A stretch of 64,000 nt of DNA from NCBI RefSeq assembly GCF_007997005.1, contig NZ_VOSL01000024.1:1-64000 (forward strand). The letters are read 5' to 3'. The notes beneath the pieces were generated by a model that saw only the letters and a list, made by a program, of their open reading frames with translations, did no database searches and had not been told where the DNA came from. Of this stretch, positions 1 through 8,542 are shown piece by piece. Every line of letters begins with the position of its first letter. Position 1 is the first letter of the stretch. Both the position numbers and the translations under genes were made by a program. The stretch comes from Lujinxingia vulgaris. GTDB taxonomy: Bacteria; Myxococcota_A; Bradymonadia; Bradymonadales; Bradymonadaceae.

Positions 1-102
<102 letters not shown>

Positions 103-1001
103 GATTAGGATCCCCATCACCCTCGCTGCACCTAAGCAGTCGAAGTGGTGTGATGGATTTCGTAGTGCAGGTTGTATCGGTGTTGATTTATTTTACGAAC
201 ACTTTCGACTTTAGCGACGCGGCCCGATACGACCCTGCCGGATCATAGTGTTGCCGCTTCAAATAAAGCCTCGCGCTCGTGTCACATGCGCTTGACGAGA
301 ACCTGTCGTTCGTACGCTCACGTCATGTAACTTCAACCCGCCTGCACAGCATAAGCTCTTGACATTGCTTTGCTTGTAAAAACGCTTGCTGTCCGACAAG
401 GCATTGAACATGCCCTGTCTGGATTCCTATGAACTTTTCAAAGAGCGTCGAGAGCTTGACTCGACTTCGCCTCGCGTTTCGCCGTGTTTCTTTCTGGCGC
501 CCCGTCGAGGGATGCGGAACTTACTGTCCGCGTTTGCGACCGTCAAGTTGTTTTTCGAGAATTTTGAAAGTTTTCAACGTTTCGAAAAACCGTTCTGACG
601 TTGCTCGCTGCGGCCCGTGTTGGCGTCGCGTTGAACGGAGGCGGGCACTAAGCCCGGACCTCGTTGGCGTCAAGCCCGATTTCGAAAAAGTCTCGTCATC
701 GTCGGTGGCTGTCGGCCTCTCTCAGCGAGTGGCTCCGAGGAGCAGCACCGCGTCGAGGAGCCGGAACCTAAGGGGTGGTGGCCTTGATGTCAACGTCTTT
801 TTCGGCAAATTTTGAAGAATGCAGACGCGCATAGAAGTTCGGCGTGAGCTCCTGTCATTTCCGACACGGAGAAGGTCGTGGTGGCATGCGTTGTAAGCTC
901 TCAGAGCCAGCGCAGAGGTGCGCAGGTCGGCCGTCGATGGTAGTTAGATCGCCCACGCATCGCATCGGCCATTTCGAAACACAGGTTCTCCTCAGTAAGC
1001 A
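103..1001. other. Long gene-free region: rRNA operon leader and kinase upstream region
   Basis: About 900 bases lie between the 16S 5' end and the kinase gene. The left part must hold the minus-strand rRNA promoter and leader. A possible minus-strand promoter is TTGAAG, 16 bases, TACGAA near 310-340, but it is weak. Short open frames at 386-815 are rich in Arg and Ser, lack a convincing ribosome binding site and resemble no family I know. I see no tRNA or other RNA gene. Confidence 0.5.
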
Positions 1002-1010
1002 GTGACGGTT

Positions 1011-3713
1011 ATGGCATCTGAACAACTGGATCTTCGGCTCGGACAGCTGGCGCTCGCCCGCGGCGTTCTCGGTCTCAGCGCCCTCATTGAGGCGGCAACA
1101 CGCGCCGGTGAGCTGGGTCTCTCGCTTGGTGAGGCGCTCCTGTCGTGTGAGAGCATCGCCCCGGACGATCTTCGAGAATTAGAGCGCGATCTCGCACTAC
1201 TTACAGAGGATCGGTTCGAAGAGGTGCTCGCGCATGGCGACACATTGATCCTGGAGAACCTTGAGTCGCACCGTGTGGCCCACACCCTCGACCTTATGGA
1301 AACCCCCGGGCCACACGCATCTTCCCCGAGTGTGAGTTCGTTTGATGATGGGTCCTCTGCAGTGGATGCTCATGCGGGTCGGACTCCGACGTTGACCAAC
1401 TTCGGGGGGGCAGAGCTGCAACAGGATGGCACGACGGCTTCGCCCCCCGGTAGTGGAGCGCATGCCGAGGCGCGTTATGACTTTGTCGACGAGCTCGGCC
1501 GTGGAGGGATGGGACAGATTCTACTCGCCGGGGATCAGCTCCTGGAGCGAGAGATCGCGCTGAAGACGCTTTTGCCGGATACGGACAATCCGAGCGCCCA
1601 CTCGCGTCTTCTGGCCGAGGCGAGGCTGACCGGGCGGCTGGAACACCCCAGTATTGTGCCGGTCTATGATGTGGGCTGGCTCCATCACGGTTCGCCTTAT
1701 TACACGATGCGGGTGGTGCGAGAGCGAAGCCTTGCTGCGATTCTCGACGAGCTTCGCGAAGGTTCCGCCTCGAACTACTCGCTAACGCAGCTGGTGGGTA
1801 TTGTGCGCCAGGTCTGTCTGGCCATTCAGTATGCCCACGACGCAGGGGTGGTGCACCGGGATCTCAAACCGGACAACATCCTGATTGGTAGTTATGGTGA
1901 GGTCTTTGTGATCGACTGGGGCATCGCCAAAGTGCTGCGCGGCGATGATCCTCATACCAGCACCCTGCCCCGTGGCACCCTTGTGGGCACCCCGCAGTAT
2001 ATGGCTCCCGAGCAGGCGCAGGGCCATAACGATCAGGTGGATGAACGCACCGACGTCTATGCGCTCGGCGCCATCCTCTACGAGGTTTTGACGCTGGAGG
2101 CGGTCTTTGAGTCTCGCACCGTGCTGAGCCTCTTGATCAGCATCATTCAAGACGAGCCGGTCTCGCCATCACGACGCGCGCCTTCCCGCCAGATCCCGCG
2201 AACCATCGAGGAGATCGCGCTTAGGGCGCTGGCCAAGGAACCCCACGATCGCTACGAGAGCGCGCAGGCCCTGGCCGACGAGCTCAACCTCTTTCTGGAG
2301 GGCGTCAAGGAGCGGGAGCGCCAGCGGGGTCAGGCGCTGCAGCTCGTGAAGGAAGCCCATCAGAGCCGCGCACTCTATCAGGAGGCGCGCCATGACCTGG
2401 CGCAGGCGATCCGCCGGCGTGACGAGCTGCGCCGATCCATTCCCTCGTGGGCGTCTCCACAGGAAAAGTCGGCGCTCTGGGAGCTCGAGGCGCGCGTCGA
2501 CCAGCTCGGGGTTGAAGCGGAGAAGCGTTTCGGCGAGGTCACCCGTCAGCTCAGCCAGAGCCTTGGCTATGCGCCTCTTAATGAGGCCCACGACGCGTTG
2601 GCGGAGCTCTACTGGGAGCGTTTTCTGCAGGCTGAGGCCGCCGGTGATCACGCCACGGCAACCTACTTTGAGTCTCTGGTTCGGCAGCACAACACCGGGG
2701 CGTTCGACCAGCGTTTGAGTGGCGAGGCGGCCCTGGAGGTGGACACCCTTCCGTCGTCAGCAACCCTGCAACTCTGGCGGGTCAGCGAATCGCAGCGACG
2801 GCTGGTCAGCCAGCCTATCGGCTCTCCGGGCCACGCGCCCGAGGCCTTTGAACATCTGCCTCACGGAGCGTATGCGCTGCATGTCAGCGCCGAGGGCTAT
2901 GCGCCGCTGGAGCTCCCCCTGGCGCTGGATCGCCTGGCCCATGTTCAGGTGCGCGTACCGATGTGGCCACGGGCGTCGGTGCCCGAAGACTTTGTCGTCA
3001 TCTCCGCCGGGGCTTTTCGAGCCGGGGCTCACGACGCGCTCTCTCTGGAGCAGGAGGTTGTGGAGCTCGACGCGTTCGCGCTTCAACGCACGCCGGTGAC
3101 CTGCGGGCAGTACGTCGCGTTTCTCAACGCGATCGCCGACGACGACCCCGATCTCGCAAGACGTCACGCCCCCCGGGTACGCGATGACATGCCCTCGTAC
3201 TTCCCGCTGGAAGACGGTCGCTACGTTGTGCCCCGTCAGGATGCCGACGGCGATGCCTGGGATCCGCAGTGGCCGATCTGCATCATTAATCGCATCGATG
3301 CGCTGGCGTATATCGCCTGGCGCAGCGAGATCGATCAGCGCGCCTACAGGCTTCCCTCTTCCATGGAGTGGGAAAAGGCCGCGCGCGGCGTTGATGGGCG
3401 CCTCTATCCCTGGGGCCACCACTTCGACGCGTCGTTCTGTCATATGCGCGAGAGCGCCCCGGGGAAGTCGATGCCCAAACCTGTAGGGTCCACACCCACC
3501 GATCGCTCCCCTTACGGCGTGCTCGATATGGCAGGCAACATCGCGGAATGGACCTCCACCCCTGCAGACTCTGCGGCCGGCACCTATGTGCTGCGCGGGG
3601 GGTCCTTCAACTCCTTTCCGCTGATGTGCCGGCTCGACTGGCACCAGACCAGCCCGGAGCACTACCGCCACGTCCACTACGGCTTCCGAATGGCCCTGGA
3701 TCTGCGCCGTTAA
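1011..3713 (+). CDS. Ser/Thr protein kinase with C-terminal SUMF1/FGE-like domain
   Basis: About 900 residues. An N-terminal helical region (1-100) and a low-complexity linker precede a Hanks-type kinase domain (about 156-430). The kinase has the glycine loop GRGGMGQ, catalytic HRDLKPDN near 281, a DWG in place of DFG (common in bacterial kinases), and GTPQYMAPEQ. A charged helical stretch and a PEGA-like segment follow. Residues about 657-900 form a formylglycine-generating-enzyme/SUMF1-like domain, shown by RLPSSMEWEKAARG, PYGVLDMAGNIAEW and VLRGGSFNS. Such fusions are known in myxobacterial Pkn-type kinases, where the SUMF1 fold may bind ligands rather than oxidise cysteine. A GTG at 1002 is an alternative start; I prefer the ATG at 1011, though neither has a strong ribosome binding site. 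No transmembrane helix is evident, so it is probably cytoplasmic. Confidence 0.9.
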   Translation: MASEQLDLRLGQLALARGVLGLSALIEAATRAGELGLSLGEALLSCESIAPDDLRELERDLALLTEDRFEEVLAHGDTLILENLESHRVAHTLDLMETPGPHASSPSVSSFDDGSSAVDAHAGRTPTLTNFGGAELQQDGTTASPPGSGAHAEARYDFVDELGRGGMGQILLAGDQLLEREIALKTLLPDTDNPSAHSRLLAEARLTGRLEHPSIVPVYDVGWLHHGSPYYTMRVVRERSLAAILDELREGSASNYSLTQLVGIVRQVCLAIQYAHDAGVVHRDLKPDNILIGSYGEVFVIDWGIAKVLRGDDPHTSTLPRGTLVGTPQYMAPEQAQGHNDQVDERTDVYALGAILYEVLTLEAVFESRTVLSLLISIIQDEPVSPSRRAPSRQIPRTIEEIALRALAKEPHDRYESAQALADELNLFLEGVKERERQRGQALQLVKEAHQSRALYQEARHDLAQAIRRRDELRRSIPSWASPQEKSALWELEARVDQLGVEAEKRFGEVTRQLSQSLGYAPLNEAHDALAELYWERFLQAEAAGDHATATYFESLVRQHNTGAFDQRLSGEAALEVDTLPSSATLQLWRVSESQRRLVSQPIGSPGHAPEAFEHLPHGAYALHVSAEGYAPLELPLALDRLAHVQVRVPMWPRASVPEDFVVISAGAFRAGAHDALSLEQEVVELDAFALQRTPVTCGQYVAFLNAIADDDPDLARRHAPRVRDDMPSYFPLEDGRYVVPRQDADGDAWDPQWPICIINRIDALAYIAWRSEIDQRAYRLPSSMEWEKAARGVDGRLYPWGHHFDASFCHMRESAPGKSMPKPVGSTPTDRSPYGVLDMAGNIAEWTSTPADSAAGTYVLRGGSFNSFPLMCRLDWHQTSPEHYRHVHYGFRMALDLRR

Positions 3714-3777
3714 GCGGGCTCCGCTCCCGCCCACGGGGCTGTAGCAGCCTGCCTGTAACGCTCGCCTGAGCGATCTT

Positions 3778-3806
3778 TTGCAACCGCCTGGCCGATCTTC
3801 TAGCCT
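3778..3806 (+). promoter_or_regulatory. Candidate promoter for the beta-helix lipoprotein gene
   Basis: TTGCAA, 17-base spacer, TAGCCT; it lies about 87 bases upstream of the start codon. It belongs to the recurrent TTGC-type promoter pattern seen in this window. Confidence 0.45.
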
Positions 3807-3892
3807 CTCGATGTTGATGACGCTGATGACCTCCGGGCCCTGCCCGGCGCGCTTGAGGTTCCCGCCCGAGCGCCGCCTCCGATGGATGTCTT

Positions 3893-6358
3893 ATGAAACG
3901 CCTTAGCTCGAACTCTCCCCTTCGTTTCGCTGATCAAACCCGACAGATCCCCGCCCTGGTGCTCGCGCTCCTTCTCGGAGTCGGTGTCACGGCCTGCTCG
4001 GAGGATTTCGGCAACTTCGACGATCGGGAGGTCGATACCCCGGACTCTGGAGCCGACTTTGGAGGCGGTGACGGGATCTGTCTCTATGGTGCAAGCGAAG
4101 GCTGCTATCTCGGCGAAGACGCCGGTGAGGGCAGCGGCCTCCCGATGAGCGAGCCTGATGGCGAGTTCTACAGCGGCGCCTTTGTCGGACTCGAGAGCTG
4201 CCTGCTCGACGAGTATTTTGTCTGGCCGCAACCCGACGTCCTGCAGAGCGCGCTGTTCGGCGAGGATACCCGCGTTGTGTATGTGGCCCCGCCCTCCCTG
4301 CTGAGCAGCGACACCACGTCTTCGGGTGGCGGTCGGATCACCGCCGGCGACGGGAGCTCACCGGCGCGGCCGACCTCCTTTGATGCGCTCGCCACCAGCA
4401 GCTTCGACGGGCCGACGATCCTCTCGCTTCTGCCCGGCGAGCATACCATCACGTCGGCGTTAAGCTTCGGAGGGCCCACGATCGTCTCAAGCCCCTGCGC
4501 CTCGTCGACGAGCCTGGTGTTGCAAGGCACCGGTGCACTTCGCTTTCACGACAGCGAGCTCGCGCTCCTCGCCGGCGTCAGCGTGCGCGGTCACGAGCAG
4601 GCCGTCTCAGCGCTGGTGACCTTCGATAACGTCACCACCGCACTGCTCACATCGTCACGCATCGACGGGCAGCACGCCGACATCAGCGCGGTGGAGTTTC
4701 GGCAGACCTCGTTCGCGGTGGTCGGGCAATCGATCATCGAGAACGCCAACATCGGTCTGAACATCGATGGCGGTCAGGCGCTCGTACGCCAGAGCCTTCT
4801 CGAGGGTAACGCGCGTCACGGCATCAAACTCGCCAGCTCCCAGGGCCCGGCGCAGGAAGGCTTCGCAGCCGGCGCGCTGCTCGAGCACGTCATTGTCGAC
4901 GGACGCGGCGCTGCCGCGCCGGAGGCCGCGCGAAGCGGAGTGCGCGCCGAAGGCGCGTTGCTCGGTGTGGTCGACTCGGCGATCCGCTCGCACCACGCCC
5001 CCACGCTCAGCGCGTTGGCCTTTGGCGTTGATGCCCGCGCCTCATACCTGAAGGTGCGCGGTGCCTCGAACATCAGCGCCAATCAGGGCCCGGGCCTGCT
5101 CGCCATCGACAGCCGCGCCTGGATCACGGGCACCACCCGTATCCACGACAACCGCCGGGGTGTTTTTGCCAGACGCACCGACGCGGGCATCGCCGCCTAC
5201 CTCAACCCGGCGCTCGGAGTGCCGGAGCCTGAAAGTCCCCTCTTCGTGCCCACGCTGGCCTTTGTAGAGAGCCCCGACCTGAGCGGCTCACTCTTCCCCG
5301 GCGATATGTTCTTCCCAGGCGATATGTTCTTCCCAGGCGATATGTTCTTCCCCGGCGATATGTTCTTCCCAGGCGATATGTTCTTCCCGACCGAAGACGT
5401 GGTCGCGCAGGAGGATCTCTTCCCCGGAGACATGTTCTTCCCCGGAGACATGTTCTTCCCCGGAGACATGTTCTTCCCCGGAGACATGTTCTTCCCCGGA
5501 GACATGTTCTTCCCCGGCGGCACCGCCGGCCCCTTCTCGCCAGCCGCCGACTTCCTCGCCGCAGAGGATGCCTGGTCGATGATCGCGCTTACCGGTGAGG
5601 TCAGCGTCAGCGGCAACCTGGAGGCCGGCGTGCAGGTCTCGGGCTCTGGCCTTCTGCTCCACCGGACCTTGATCGCCAACACCCGCCCGATGAGTCTCTC
5701 ACCCTGGGCGATGACCGTCGGACCGGCGCATGGCGTCGTCGTCGATCAGCCCAGCTTCGCCCACCTGGCGCAGGTTACCCTGGTGGACAACGCGGGCATG
5801 GGGCTCTTCGCCAGTCGCGTCCCTGCCGAGCCGGCGGAAGCAGAGCCCGGTGCGGGCATTCGCCTGCTCGTCGACGACTCGATCGTCTTGAGCAACCAGT
5901 CCGGCGGTATGCGGGCGCTCAATGGCGAACGTCCCGGCGCGGTAACGCTCGCGCGCTCCAGCTTCATCCGAAACGGCGGCGTCGGCGCGCTGCTGCGCGG
6001 GCAGCGCGCGTCGATCAGGGGCTCGGAGTTCCTGCTCACCGCCTCCCGTCCTCATATCGAAGGCGAAGACGCCTCCGCCGACGGGCTTCAGCTGATCGAC
6101 TCGAGCGCACGCATCAACTCCAGTGAGATCCGCCGCAATCAGCGCTTCGGTTGCTACGTCTCCTCCCAGGAGACGCTCTCGCTGGAGAACATGTTCTGGG
6201 GCACCGACACCGCCGATGCGCTGGCCATCGACAGCTCCAACACACCCCGACTCGACTCCGTCAACCTGACCGTCGAAATCGCGGAGCTGCCCGAAGGCGC
6301 CAAACTCGACGAAGAAGGAGCCGATCTTGAAGCACCGGCCCCGCTCGACCTGCCCTGA
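3893..6358 (+). CDS. Lipoprotein with right-handed beta-helix-like region and FPGDMF repeats
   Basis: 821 residues. The N-terminus is a signal peptide ending in a lipobox (VTAC), so an exported lipoprotein is expected. The acidic segment after the cysteine is typical of surface lipoproteins in this window. The body contains many short beta-strand/turn repeats with Asn, Ile and Ser (for example SSRIDG, NANIGLNIDGG, NISANQGPGLL), in the style of parallel beta-helix proteins. In the middle (residues about 468-540) are two blocks, each of five FPGDMF hexapeptides, separated by a short acidic spacer. A rho-independent terminator lies just downstream. The function is unknown; adhesion or polysaccharide binding is a guess from the fold. 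Confidence 0.85.
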   Translation: MKRLSSNSPLRFADQTRQIPALVLALLLGVGVTACSEDFGNFDDREVDTPDSGADFGGGDGICLYGASEGCYLGEDAGEGSGLPMSEPDGEFYSGAFVGLESCLLDEYFVWPQPDVLQSALFGEDTRVVYVAPPSLLSSDTTSSGGGRITAGDGSSPARPTSFDALATSSFDGPTILSLLPGEHTITSALSFGGPTIVSSPCASSTSLVLQGTGALRFHDSELALLAGVSVRGHEQAVSALVTFDNVTTALLTSSRIDGQHADISAVEFRQTSFAVVGQSIIENANIGLNIDGGQALVRQSLLEGNARHGIKLASSQGPAQEGFAAGALLEHVIVDGRGAAAPEAARSGVRAEGALLGVVDSAIRSHHAPTLSALAFGVDARASYLKVRGASNISANQGPGLLAIDSRAWITGTTRIHDNRRGVFARRTDAGIAAYLNPALGVPEPESPLFVPTLAFVESPDLSGSLFPGDMFFPGDMFFPGDMFFPGDMFFPGDMFFPTEDVVAQEDLFPGDMFFPGDMFFPGDMFFPGDMFFPGDMFFPGGTAGPFSPAADFLAAEDAWSMIALTGEVSVSGNLEAGVQVSGSGLLLHRTLIANTRPMSLSPWAMTVGPAHGVVVDQPSFAHLAQVTLVDNAGMGLFASRVPAEPAEAEPGAGIRLLVDDSIVLSNQSGGMRALNGERPGAVTLARSSFIRNGGVGALLRGQRASIRGSEFLLTASRPHIEGEDASADGLQLIDSSARINSSEIRRNQRFGCYVSSQETLSLENMFWGTDTADALAIDSSNTPRLDSVNLTVEIAELPEGAKLDEEGADLEAPAPLDLP
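5294..5509 (+). repeat. Two blocks of five 18-bp coding repeats (FPGDMF)
   Basis: Block 1 (5294-5383) and block 2 (5420-5509) each encode five copies of FPGDMF. Block 1 uses GGC GAT for Gly-Asp; block 2 uses GGA GAC in every copy. Each block is internally near-identical but the two differ at synonymous sites, which suggests separate expansion or homogenisation of each block. Confidence 0.95.
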
Positions 6359-6381
6359 CCCATCGGCCTGATACATCCGAC

Positions 6382-6420
6382 AAGGAGCCCGGCGTTTTCG
6401 ACGCCGGGCTCCTTTGTTTT
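6382..6420 (+). terminator. Rho-independent terminator after the beta-helix lipoprotein gene
   Basis: A perfect 14-bp stem (6382-6395 with 6401-6414), a five-base loop and a T-rich tail, starting about 23 bases after the stop codon. Confidence 0.92.
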
Positions 6421-6457
6421 CAGGCCTTCTCGACGTATGATGGAAGGCGAGCCCGTG

Positions 6458-6485
6458 TTGCTTCGCGAACCCGAAGTTGTAATAA
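6458..6485 (+). promoter_or_regulatory. Candidate promoter for the histidine kinase gene
   Basis: TTGCTT, 16-base spacer, TAATAA. Transcription would begin around 6491, almost at the ribosome binding site, so the leader would be very short. Confidence 0.4.
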
Positions 6486-6502
6486 GCTGTAAAGGAGCTT
6501 GT

Positions 6503-8407
6503 GTGAGTCCGGCCAATAACGATGCACCAGGAGCGGTCGTGCAGACCAGTGGCATGCTCCCCCGGGCCGGTCAGGTGTGGGTCTCCATCTACGAAGATCT
6601 CCCACAGCCGACGCTTCTGTTGGACATTCCCGACACCGCTCACAGCACCCGATCGTTGGTGGCGCTGAACCGCTCCGCACGGGCGCTTCTCGGCGAGGCA
6701 CTGAGCTCCATGCTTCTGGGCTCGGAAAGCTCGGAGGCGCGTGACGCCATCTTCACGGCCTTCGATCAGAACCATGCTCGCCCCGGTCAGCCTCCTGCGC
6801 CCTTTGCGCTGAGTCATGAGAGCGGCGCTCTATTCCGCGCCCATTTTACCCCCCTTCCGGCCATCGACACGCTGGATGCCCCCTGGCTCTGCCTGATGCA
6901 TCCGTATCAGCGCGATCAAGATCTGGCGCTCCAGGAGCTCATCAGCGAGCTGAGCGCCCTCCATCACGAACGCTCCGACCTGGACGCGCTGGGCATGGCC
7001 GTGGCCGAGCGCCTGCGCGAAGCGCTCAACACCCCGGCGGTCGCGCTGCTGGCTGCCGAAGGAGAGCGTTTCGCGCCACGCTGGCGAAGTGGCGATGCAA
7101 CCTTGAGCGAACGTCTGGTCCGGCGGCTGCGCAACGCGGAGATCCCGGCCGATCAGCTTCACCACCTGGCGCTTGAGCCCGGCGACGCCCCGGATGTCTG
7201 CGTGCTCAATCTCGGCGGACCTCCCGCCCACGGCGTGCTCAGCTGGATTGCCGACATCCCGCCCGACGCGCGCCCGACGACCCTCTCACTTCTGGCGACC
7301 GCGCTCGATCTCCTGCTCTCCACGGCCTACATCCGCGAGTCGTACAGTGAGGAGCGCATGCGGCTACGCGCGGTGCTGGAGCACGTGCCCAGCGCGGTGT
7401 TGCTCTTTGATACCGAGGGCAAAGTCGTGATGTATAACTCCCGTGCTCAGGCGATGATCGGACATAACCGCTGGAAGCACCTCGGGCCCGCCGATCACCC
7501 CTTCACGATCTGCGATATCGATGGCAACGAACTTCCCGAAGAGCGCTGGCCACTTGTGCGAGCGGTCCGCGAGGGGGTTGGCTGTACCAATGAAGAGTAT
7601 GTGCTGGACTTCGGCGAGGTCCGTCGCAACGTCCTGATGACCATCGCCCCGGTGGTTGATGAGTCCGGGGTCACGCGCCTCTTTCTGGCCTCCGCCACCG
7701 ACGTCACCGAGCGCAGCGCACGCGACCGGCGCAAAGATGAGTTCCTGTCGGTAGCGAGCCACGAGCTGCGCAGCCCGCTGACCCCGCTCTCCGGCTTCGT
7801 GCATCTGGCGCGCCAGCAGGCCGAGATGGGAAAGCGCGTCGATCCGGAAGTGTTGCGCCGCGCCGAATCCCAGGTGCATCGTCTTCGTCGCCTGGTCGAC
7901 GCCCTGCTCGACATGTCGCGCATTGAGACCGGACGGCTGCGCCTGTTGAAAAAACCCACCTCATTGCGCGCCCTGCTCAAACGCATCGCCGAGCCCTGGC
8001 TCAACGGGCACGAAGGCCACCGCATCATTCTGCAAAACGCCGATGAAGCGGTCTACGCGGTCATCGATCCCGACCGCATCGAGCAGGTCATCAGCAACCT
8101 GATCGACAACGCGCTCAAGCACGGTCGAAAAGAAGGCAAGGTTCAGGTTCGGCTGCACACCGCCACCGCGCACGCCGTCATCAGCGTGCGCGACGAAGGC
8201 GAAGGCATGAGCGAGGAGGAGGTCGAGCAGATCTTTGAGCGCTTTTACTCCGGGGCGGCCTCGCGCACCACCAAAAGCATGGGACTGGGGCTCTACATCT
8301 CGCGCCAGATCATCGAAGAGCACGGCGGCTTAATCGAGATCGAGACCGCGCCGGGTTCATCCACCGAGGTGCGCGTGCTGCTGCCGCTGGGGCGCGACGC
8401 CGAGTGA
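6503..8407 (+). CDS. PAS-domain sensor histidine kinase (orphan)
   Basis: About 634 residues. I chose GTG at 6503 because AAAGGAG (6491-6497) sits five bases upstream; an upstream ATG at 6437 lacks such a site. A PAS/GAF-like N-terminal half is followed by a PAS domain (about 283-400, AVLEHVPSAVLLFDTEG). The HisKA dimerisation box has the phospho-acceptor His in FLSVASHELRSPLTPL (about residue 418). The HATPase domain has an N box (NLIDNALKHG), a G1 box (DEGEGM) and a G2 box (GLGLYI). No transmembrane segment is evident, so it is probably a cytoplasmic sensor. No response regulator lies nearby, so its partner is unknown. Confidence 0.92.
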   Translation: MSPANNDAPGAVVQTSGMLPRAGQVWVSIYEDLPQPTLLLDIPDTAHSTRSLVALNRSARALLGEALSSMLLGSESSEARDAIFTAFDQNHARPGQPPAPFALSHESGALFRAHFTPLPAIDTLDAPWLCLMHPYQRDQDLALQELISELSALHHERSDLDALGMAVAERLREALNTPAVALLAAEGERFAPRWRSGDATLSERLVRRLRNAEIPADQLHHLALEPGDAPDVCVLNLGGPPAHGVLSWIADIPPDARPTTLSLLATALDLLLSTAYIRESYSEERMRLRAVLEHVPSAVLLFDTEGKVVMYNSRAQAMIGHNRWKHLGPADHPFTICDIDGNELPEERWPLVRAVREGVGCTNEEYVLDFGEVRRNVLMTIAPVVDESGVTRLFLASATDVTERSARDRRKDEFLSVASHELRSPLTPLSGFVHLARQQAEMGKRVDPEVLRRAESQVHRLRRLVDALLDMSRIETGRLRLLKKPTSLRALLKRIAEPWLNGHEGHRIILQNADEAVYAVIDPDRIEQVISNLIDNALKHGRKEGKVQVRLHTATAHAVISVRDEGEGMSEEEVEQIFERFYSGAASRTTKSMGLGLYISRQIIEEHGGLIEIETAPGSSTEVRVLLPLGRDAE

Positions 8408-8426
8408 GGCATCCGGCCGGTAAGCG

Positions 8427-8455
8427 TTGCGCGGACCGGGCCGCCTTGCTAAGCA
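8427..8455 (+). promoter_or_regulatory. Candidate promoter for the TPR protein gene
   Basis: TTGCGC, 17-base spacer, TAAGCA, about 88 bases upstream of the start codon; a member of the TTGC-type pattern. Confidence 0.4.
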
Positions 8456-8542
8456 TCTCATGTTCGCACATCACCGTATCGAGCGCGCTGCGCGCGCTAC
8501 TTTCCGCGCGCCGCGCTGGCCACCAAGCCGGGAGACCCTGAT

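Noticed and set aside
386-815. Overlapping open frames of 70 and 128 codons in the rRNA leader region
   Set aside because: Arg/Ser/Phe-rich composition, no ribosome binding site and no family resemblance; more likely non-coding leader DNA.
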